A DNA stretch of 64,000 nucleotides, taken from NCBI RefSeq assembly GCF_002079055.1, contig NC_047497.1, positions 354,501 through 418,500 on the forward strand, read 5' to 3'. This document shows, piece after piece, positions 59,741-64,000 of the stretch. Each line of letters opens with the position of its first letter. Within the stretch, counting starts at the first letter, position 1. Both the position numbers and the translations under genes were made by a program. This stretch comes from Saccharomyces paradoxus (Eukaryota > Ascomycota > Saccharomycetes > Saccharomycetales > Saccharomycetaceae). Under the pieces are notes generated by a model. That model was not told where the DNA came from, searched no databases, and was given only the letters and a program-made list of their open reading frames with translations.

Positions 59741-60355
59741 CTATAATCTATCGCGGATAGCGTCTTGAACGTCTTTGTACACGTCTTCCACAGATTTGTC
59801 GCAGCGGACACGGACGACTTTAGATTTGGTTTCAAAGTACTCGATAACAGGCATGCTTGTATCCTTGAAAGTATTGAATCTCTTCTTAATGGACTCGATA
59901 TTGTCATCGCTTCTACCACTAGTCTTGCCACGCTCCAATAGTCTCTGCAACATGATGTCTTCGGGGCAGTCGAAGAACAGGATGAATTTGCTTTCGACAA
60001 TGTCCCTTTCAAAGGAAATGGCTTGATCCATTTTCCTAGGGAATCCGTCAATTAAAAATTTACGCTTGTTGGCCTTGACGTTCTCTGAGATAGCATTGCG
60101 CAATAGTGCCAAAGTGATCTCTTGAGGAACAATCAGGCCTTCCTTGATGCAGTTCCTGATCAATTCTCCGTATTGGGAGCCGGCTCTGTTCTGTTCAGCA
60201 CGTAGAAGATCTCCAGCCGACAAATGGACAAAGGAATAGTCCTTAACTAGTCTTTCACACTGGGTACCTTTGCCTGCACCAGGCCCTCCTAGAACGAAGA
60301 TTACGGAGACTTGGTCCGGCGAGAAAGCTGGCTGTGATGAAGTAGTAGCTGTCAT
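59741..60355 (-). CDS. URA6: Ura6, UMP kinase
   Basis: This 204-aa P-loop kinase phosphorylates UMP (and dUMP/AMP less well) to UDP in pyrimidine synthesis. The P-loop is GGPGAGKGTQC at 23-33. The NMP-binding part (SAGDLLRAEQ, about 46-55) and the GFPRKMDQA motif (about 100-108) are present, as is the lid arginine-rich segment (ERGKTSGRSDD). The length equals that of S. cerevisiae. A 75-codon ORF on the same strand stops only 5 nt before the URA6 ATG (60353-60355), so the URA6 leader or promoter must lie in or beyond that ORF. Confidence 0.97.
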   Translation of the reverse strand: MTATTSSQPAFSPDQVSVIFVLGGPGAGKGTQCERLVKDYSFVHLSAGDLLRAEQNRAGSQYGELIRNCIKEGLIVPQEITLALLRNAISENVKANKRKFLIDGFPRKMDQAISFERDIVESKFILFFDCPEDIMLQRLLERGKTSGRSDDNIESIKKRFNTFKDTSMPVIEYFETKSKVVRVRCDKSVEDVYKDVQDAIRDRL

Positions 60356-60360
60356 TTGTC

Positions 60361-60588
60361 TTATTCAAGAAATTCAACTGGTTTGTTCTTTTGATAATTT
60401 ACCGAAATCACTGATGTCACGAGTGCTAAAGTTCCTACGAGTACCAACAGTTTGCCCTTATGTTTGCCCTTGTTTTGACTATTGCTAGTGCGCAGTTCGT
60501 TTACGTTAGTCTTCGGAGGAGCTAAATTATGGAAGGTTGGTCTTTTCGAAGAGTAAAATCTCAATATAAACCTATAGCGTGGATTCAT
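60361..60588 (-). CDS. YKL023C-A: YKL023C-A-type small mitochondrial-looking membrane protein
   Basis: This 75-aa ORF starts at an ATG (60586-60588) and encodes a basic, aromatic N-terminus (MNPRYRFILRFYSSKRPTF) like a mitochondrial presequence, a hydrophilic middle, one hydrophobic helix (about 47-63, LLVLVGTLALVTSVISV) and a short charged tail. That plan fits a single-pass mitochondrial inner-membrane protein. Position and size correspond to S. cerevisiae YKL023C-A, a conserved small protein of unclear function. Its stop codon lies 5 nt upstream of URA6, on the same strand, which is unusual. Confidence 0.75.
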   Translation of the reverse strand: MNPRYRFILRFYSSKRPTFHNLAPPKTNVNELRTSNSQNKGKHKGKLLVLVGTLALVTSVISVNYQKNKPVEFLE

Positions 60589-60934
60589 AATACAATTAAA
60601 CTAACATAAAAAAGGAAGAGCGTGTGTATGACTAAAGTCAAAGACAGGAACGCATCGCTTAAAAGATCACTATAACTGCTTGAAGAGTTTCGTTAACGTG
60701 ATGAAAAAGAAAAGAAAAAGAAAAAATGGTAAAAAAACCTAGGGCTGGAAGTATAATTGAATAGGTGTTCAATAGAGATACATTTATAATCTTTAGGTCT
60801 GAAAGTGCTCGATTTAGGGTATATGGCGGGTTTTAAGCTGGCATAATGCCGCATTAATAAAGTGTTCATTACATGAGAATCTGTATTCAGTGCAAGAATA
60901 GCGCCCTAATCCCAGCCAAGGATAGCGTGCAGGC
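60589..60934. other. Divergent YKL023C-A/SKA1 promoter
   Basis: These 346 bp are AT-rich with A/T runs (60710-60740). No known factor site stood out. Confidence 0.45.
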
Positions 60935-61783
60935 ATGAATAAAGAAGAGTTATTGGGATTCCTACTAGATGACAGTGGTGACGGCCAAAAAAAATGCGTT
61001 GCGGATGAGCAGGCCTACTCTAATTGGTTAAAGAACGATAATGAGGAACATGTGGCCCATGAGGAAAGCCCTTCACAAATTACTGTAGCTGGGGCTGTAG
61101 CTGGGGCCGTAGCCGCATCGAATAAGAAGAAGCAGACAGAAGCCGCACAAGAGGATGTGGAAGAGCTATTAAACGGCTTAGAAGGGATTATTGGAGGCGC
61201 GGACGCCCGTAGTTTTAAGCCTAAGTCAAAGAGCAAAACCAAAAAGACTAGATCGAAACCAAGGGAGGAAAACGTAAGTACGGAAGAACATGAAGAACAT
61301 ATTATAGTGCTCGAGGTGGAAGATGTTAGCAATGTGAGTGCCCACGACAATGTCAATGGAGCAAGTCCGTCGCCAAATCTGGACTGTTCGAAGAAGAAAG
61401 AGAAGCGAAGGAAAAACGCCAAGGAGCTGTCAAATGATGAGCTAAAAGACAAATTAGAAATTACCACTCGCAAATCACGTCTTGAATCCAAAGACTTGAA
61501 GAAGAAAGTTCATAGGCTCGAAAAAAGGAACGTTGAACTTGAACAACGCCTGGAAGAGTTGAAGATCGAGAATCAGACCTTGATAGAGATTAACAATAGA
61601 CTTTCGAAGAATGCGAATGAGGACGAAGATATTACGAAGAGCCCGAGGAATAAGGAAAAGGACCGAAAGCGGAGAGAAAGAAGAACGGCAAGGAGAAAAG
61701 AGGAAAGAAAGCAGGAAAAAAAGAAGGTGCCGCAGTCTTTCCCTTCATCAACCGATATGAATGGACAACCTATAGAATTTTGA
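60935..61783 (+). CDS. SKA1: Ska1 (YKL023W), Ski-complex-associated protein
   Basis: This 282-aa protein is acidic and low-complexity at first, with an A/V-rich repeat near residue 50-60, then a predicted coiled coil (about 165-225: RKSRLESKDLKKKVHRLEKR and on) and a strongly basic K/R/E segment (about 240-265). S. cerevisiae YKL023W (277 aa) was reported as Ska1, a subunit that joins the Ski complex in exosome-mediated 3'-5' decay of mRNA regions without ribosomes. No enzyme motif is present. The opposite-strand ORF (61015-61491) is a shadow. Assignment rests on synteny and overall sequence character. Confidence 0.85.
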   Translation: MNKEELLGFLLDDSGDGQKKCVADEQAYSNWLKNDNEEHVAHEESPSQITVAGAVAGAVAASNKKKQTEAAQEDVEELLNGLEGIIGGADARSFKPKSKSKTKKTRSKPREENVSTEEHEEHIIVLEVEDVSNVSAHDNVNGASPSPNLDCSKKKEKRRKNAKELSNDELKDKLEITTRKSRLESKDLKKKVHRLEKRNVELEQRLEELKIENQTLIEINNRLSKNANEDEDITKSPRNKEKDRKRRERRTARRKEERKQEKKKVPQSFPSSTDMNGQPIEF

Positions 61784-61950
61784 GTGTATTCTGGTGACAT
61801 GAGTAGTCGAATTAATGAACTATAAACACATAGTTTTTTGTGTAGTCGCCTTTAAAATTAAACCTCTTTTCTTTTATTCTTATTTTTTTAATGAATATAT
61901 ACGCTATACTTGTACTAGCTTGTGTCTTTACTCTTCGCCCCCTTCATACC

Positions 61951-64000
61951 TCATTCTAGTTCCATATCTGCATCACAGTCATCATCGACATTATTATTGC
62001 CACTTTTGCTGTCGCCAGCCCCCTTCTTAAGAGCTTTGTTATTTAGGTCAATGATCTCCTTTTGTGTTCTCAACCTTTTAGCCATGTTAGCAGGGTCGTA
62101 AGCCAATGAAGATCTTTTTTTATTAATGGAAGCCTTGTCCTTGCTTGCCTGACTCATTAGATTCGACTTGTCAATTAGCGGGTGGCTGGAGTCCAATGAT
62201 AACGTCACGTTTAGCTCTAGGGCATTTTTCAATAGCGTTGTCGCAGATGCATTATTAGGCTTCAGATACAATGATTTGTGCAAATGATCGATGGCCTTTT
62301 GTAATTTTTTCGTCTTCAAATATAAATATCCTAATGAACAATGTATTTCTGAATTTTTATCATTTTTCTCCAAGACACATTTGAAACACTTAATAGCAAT
62401 CTCGTTCTCATTCAACTTTCTATAAGTGTGACCTAAATTTAATTGGATTGATATTGTTGTCCTTGAACTTGGATCAAGATCTTTCACCACTTCCAGCGCC
62501 TTCTTCAAGTACTTCTTGGCTTTGACAAATTCGTTCTTCTTAAAGTACATTACACCCATTTCATTGAGTACTAACGGATCGTTCGGACAAATATCATATG
62601 CCAGAACAAAGTAAGATTCTGCTAAATTTAATGAATTCATTGCCATAAACTGCATTCCGAGGAATAGTTTTGGTAAGTGCATTCCAGGAAAGAATCTGGA
62701 AGCTGTAGAGTATGCTGTTAATGCTTGATCTTGTTCACCTTCCAAGGCATATGTATGTGCAAACCCGAGCCATGCGGCAGCAAAGCTTGGATCCAATATT
62801 GATGATTTAGAATAGTATTTCTGTGCTTCGCTAATTCTGTCCAAGCTCATATAATAGGTGGCGACACTAAACCATGTTATTGCAGACTTTGGAAAAGTTT
62901 CTGCCAATCGATGTGATAGAAGGAAAAGCTTATTCTTATTTGACAATTCATATAGACATCCAATGTATGTTGGCAAGATATTCGTATTGAATTCATCGTT
63001 TTCCAAGACGGTCTCGCATAACTCTAAGCATTCGTTGAATTTGCATTGCGTATAGCAAATATCCACTTTACTTCTTATGACATCCACATTGTCAGCCAAT
63101 TTGTATTCCTTCGTTAGGATCTCATTGGATTTCGTTATATCATCCGTGTTGATATATTTGGATAGGTTGATCTTATAAAGATTCTTCATAATTTCTTTAT
63201 CTTCCCCAAATTCTTTGAAATCCAAAGAGTCGAACAATTCCCATTCCTCCTGAGGAGTTAGCAGATTCTTGGACAAGAGCATTTCGAAAGCTTCAAAATT
63301 TTTGATATCTACCAAAATCGCCTCACGAAGTGCATCCCTTGCCTTACTGAAATTATTTTGTGCAAAGTATATTTTACCTCTCAGAAAACATAATGATGAC
63401 TCCATTTTTATGCCGCCGTCAGTAATTGGCTGCGAAGTAGTGCTATTACTGCCATTATTGTTCGTGGCAATTGCAGCCGTTGTAGTTGGGTCCTCACTGA
63501 ATGGATTATATTCGCCTATGACGTCCAGAGCGTCATCAAATCTCTGTAATTTGACAAAGGAAAGTCCTAACAAATATCGACATAGGATATTAATGCCATC
63601 CAAATTGTTTCTGGTAATAAGTTCCACAGCCCTTACGTACTGATTATTATTGTAGTATACTTGGCCCAGCCAAAAGGCATCATCAGGGTCGTTTGATATG
63701 GTATACACCTTATCTGCAATATATTCCGCTGTTCTATACATATGCTGCATCAACGCGTCGAACCTCCAAAGCCTTAACCTCTCTATAGCAGATAATTCAG
63801 AAACATCTAGTTGAGTTGCTGTCGTTGTTGTCGTTAATGTTGTAGTCGTGAGTGGCCCATTGTGCCCTAGTTTACTCTCTCGGTCATTATTAGTATTCAC
63901 AGCTGTATCGCCATTGTTGTGGTCATCGTCATCATTATTATCATCATCATCAAGCGTACCGTCAACCGAATCCTTATACTCGCGCTGTAAACTCACTTTT
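61951..64000 (-). CDS. CDC16: Cdc16, APC/C TPR subunit (N-terminus outside the window)
   Basis: The frame is open to the right edge, so the start lies outside; about 683 codons are seen of the roughly 840 in S. cerevisiae. The visible N-terminal part is D/N/T-rich. From about residue 75 of the visible part, tandem tetratricopeptide repeats run to about 590 (for example LGLSFVKLQRFDDALDVIGEY and LGYLYLKTKKLQKAIDHLHKS), followed by a charged tail ending DADMELE. Cdc16 is an essential scaffold subunit of the anaphase-promoting complex, with Cdc27 and Cdc23. The apparent start at 63996 is a GTG inside the frame (KVSLQREYK), not a real start. Confidence 0.97.
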   Translation of the reverse strand, partial: KVSLQREYKDSVDGTLDDDDNNDDDDHNNGDTAVNTNNDRESKLGHNGPLTTTTLTTTTTATQLDVSELSAIERLRLWRFDALMQHMYRTAEYIADKVYTISNDPDDAFWLGQVYYNNNQYVRAVELITRNNLDGINILCRYLLGLSFVKLQRFDDALDVIGEYNPFSEDPTTTAAIATNNNGSNSTTSQPITDGGIKMESSLCFLRGKIYFAQNNFSKARDALREAILVDIKNFEAFEMLLSKNLLTPQEEWELFDSLDFKEFGEDKEIMKNLYKINLSKYINTDDITKSNEILTKEYKLADNVDVIRSKVDICYTQCKFNECLELCETVLENDEFNTNILPTYIGCLYELSNKNKLFLLSHRLAETFPKSAITWFSVATYYMSLDRISEAQKYYSKSSILDPSFAAAWLGFAHTYALEGEQDQALTAYSTASRFFPGMHLPKLFLGMQFMAMNSLNLAESYFVLAYDICPNDPLVLNEMGVMYFKKNEFVKAKKYLKKALEVVKDLDPSSRTTISIQLNLGHTYRKLNENEIAIKCFKCVLEKNDKNSEIHCSLGYLYLKTKKLQKAIDHLHKSLYLKPNNASATTLLKNALELNVTLSLDSSHPLIDKSNLMSQASKDKASINKKRSSLAYDPANMAKRLRTQKEIIDLNNKALKKGAGDSKSGNNNVDDDCDADMELE

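Overview
This is a nuclear chromosome segment from a budding yeast of the Saccharomyces sensu stricto group, most likely Saccharomyces paradoxus. Gene order and orientation match the left arm of S. cerevisiae chromosome XI from DEF1 (YKL054C) to CDC16 (YKL022C). The proteins are close to, but clearly not identical with, the S. cerevisiae sequences I remember (Cse4, Ask1 and Phd1 carry many substitutions; Ixr1, Tfa1, Ask1 and Tti1 differ slightly in length). A full-length Ty5 retrotransposon also points to S. paradoxus, because S. cerevisiae is known to carry only degenerate Ty5. I see no introns in the genes listed.

Layout. 1-8.3 kb: the start of DEF1, then MDM35, ASK1, SFK1, a YKL050C orthologue and the centromeric histone CSE4. 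8.6-16.6 kb: ELM1 kinase, ANR2, DCW1 and the primase subunit PRI2. 16.5-19.3 kb: PHD1 behind a long regulatory region with a dense cluster of CCTGCA sites. 19.9-25.7 kb: SPC42, VPS24, NFU1, PTM1. 25.7-31.3 kb: a long intergenic region holding a box C/D snoRNA that I identify as snR69 from its guide, then RGT1. 31.3-40 kb: UGP1, TUL1, a HAD phosphatase and TTI1. 40-46 kb: a solo Ty1/Ty2-type delta LTR just upstream of a tRNA-Val(AAC), then IXR1 and MAE1. 46-52 kb: TFA1 (with a 36-codon membrane-like ORF upstream), TCD2, an unusually long convergent spacer, and GPX1. 52.0-57.4 kb: an apparently whole Ty5 with identical LTRs and a 5-bp target duplication. 57.4-64 kb: PAN3, URA6 with a 75-aa ORF ending 5 nt upstream of it, SKA1 and most of CDC16.

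The genes are ordinary housekeeping and regulatory genes and do not form one system. Themes recur: chromosome segregation and cell cycle (ASK1, CSE4, SPC42, CDC16, ELM1, PRI2), carbon and redox metabolism (RGT1, UGP1, MAE1, GPX1), and mRNA metabolism (PAN3, SKA1, TFA1, DEF1). G1-type MCB/SCB elements lie upstream of PRI2, SPC42 and CSE4.

The most unusual locus is GPX1-Ty5-PAN3. GPX1 encodes glycine at position 36, where the family has its peroxidatic cysteine. A young Ty5 lies about 315 bp upstream of GPX1 and ends 47 bp past the PAN3 stop codon. Ty5 normally targets Sir4-bound silent chromatin, so an insertion here, with the Sir4-binding motif still present, is unexpected. I found no CRISPR array and no new multi-gene defence or metabolic system.
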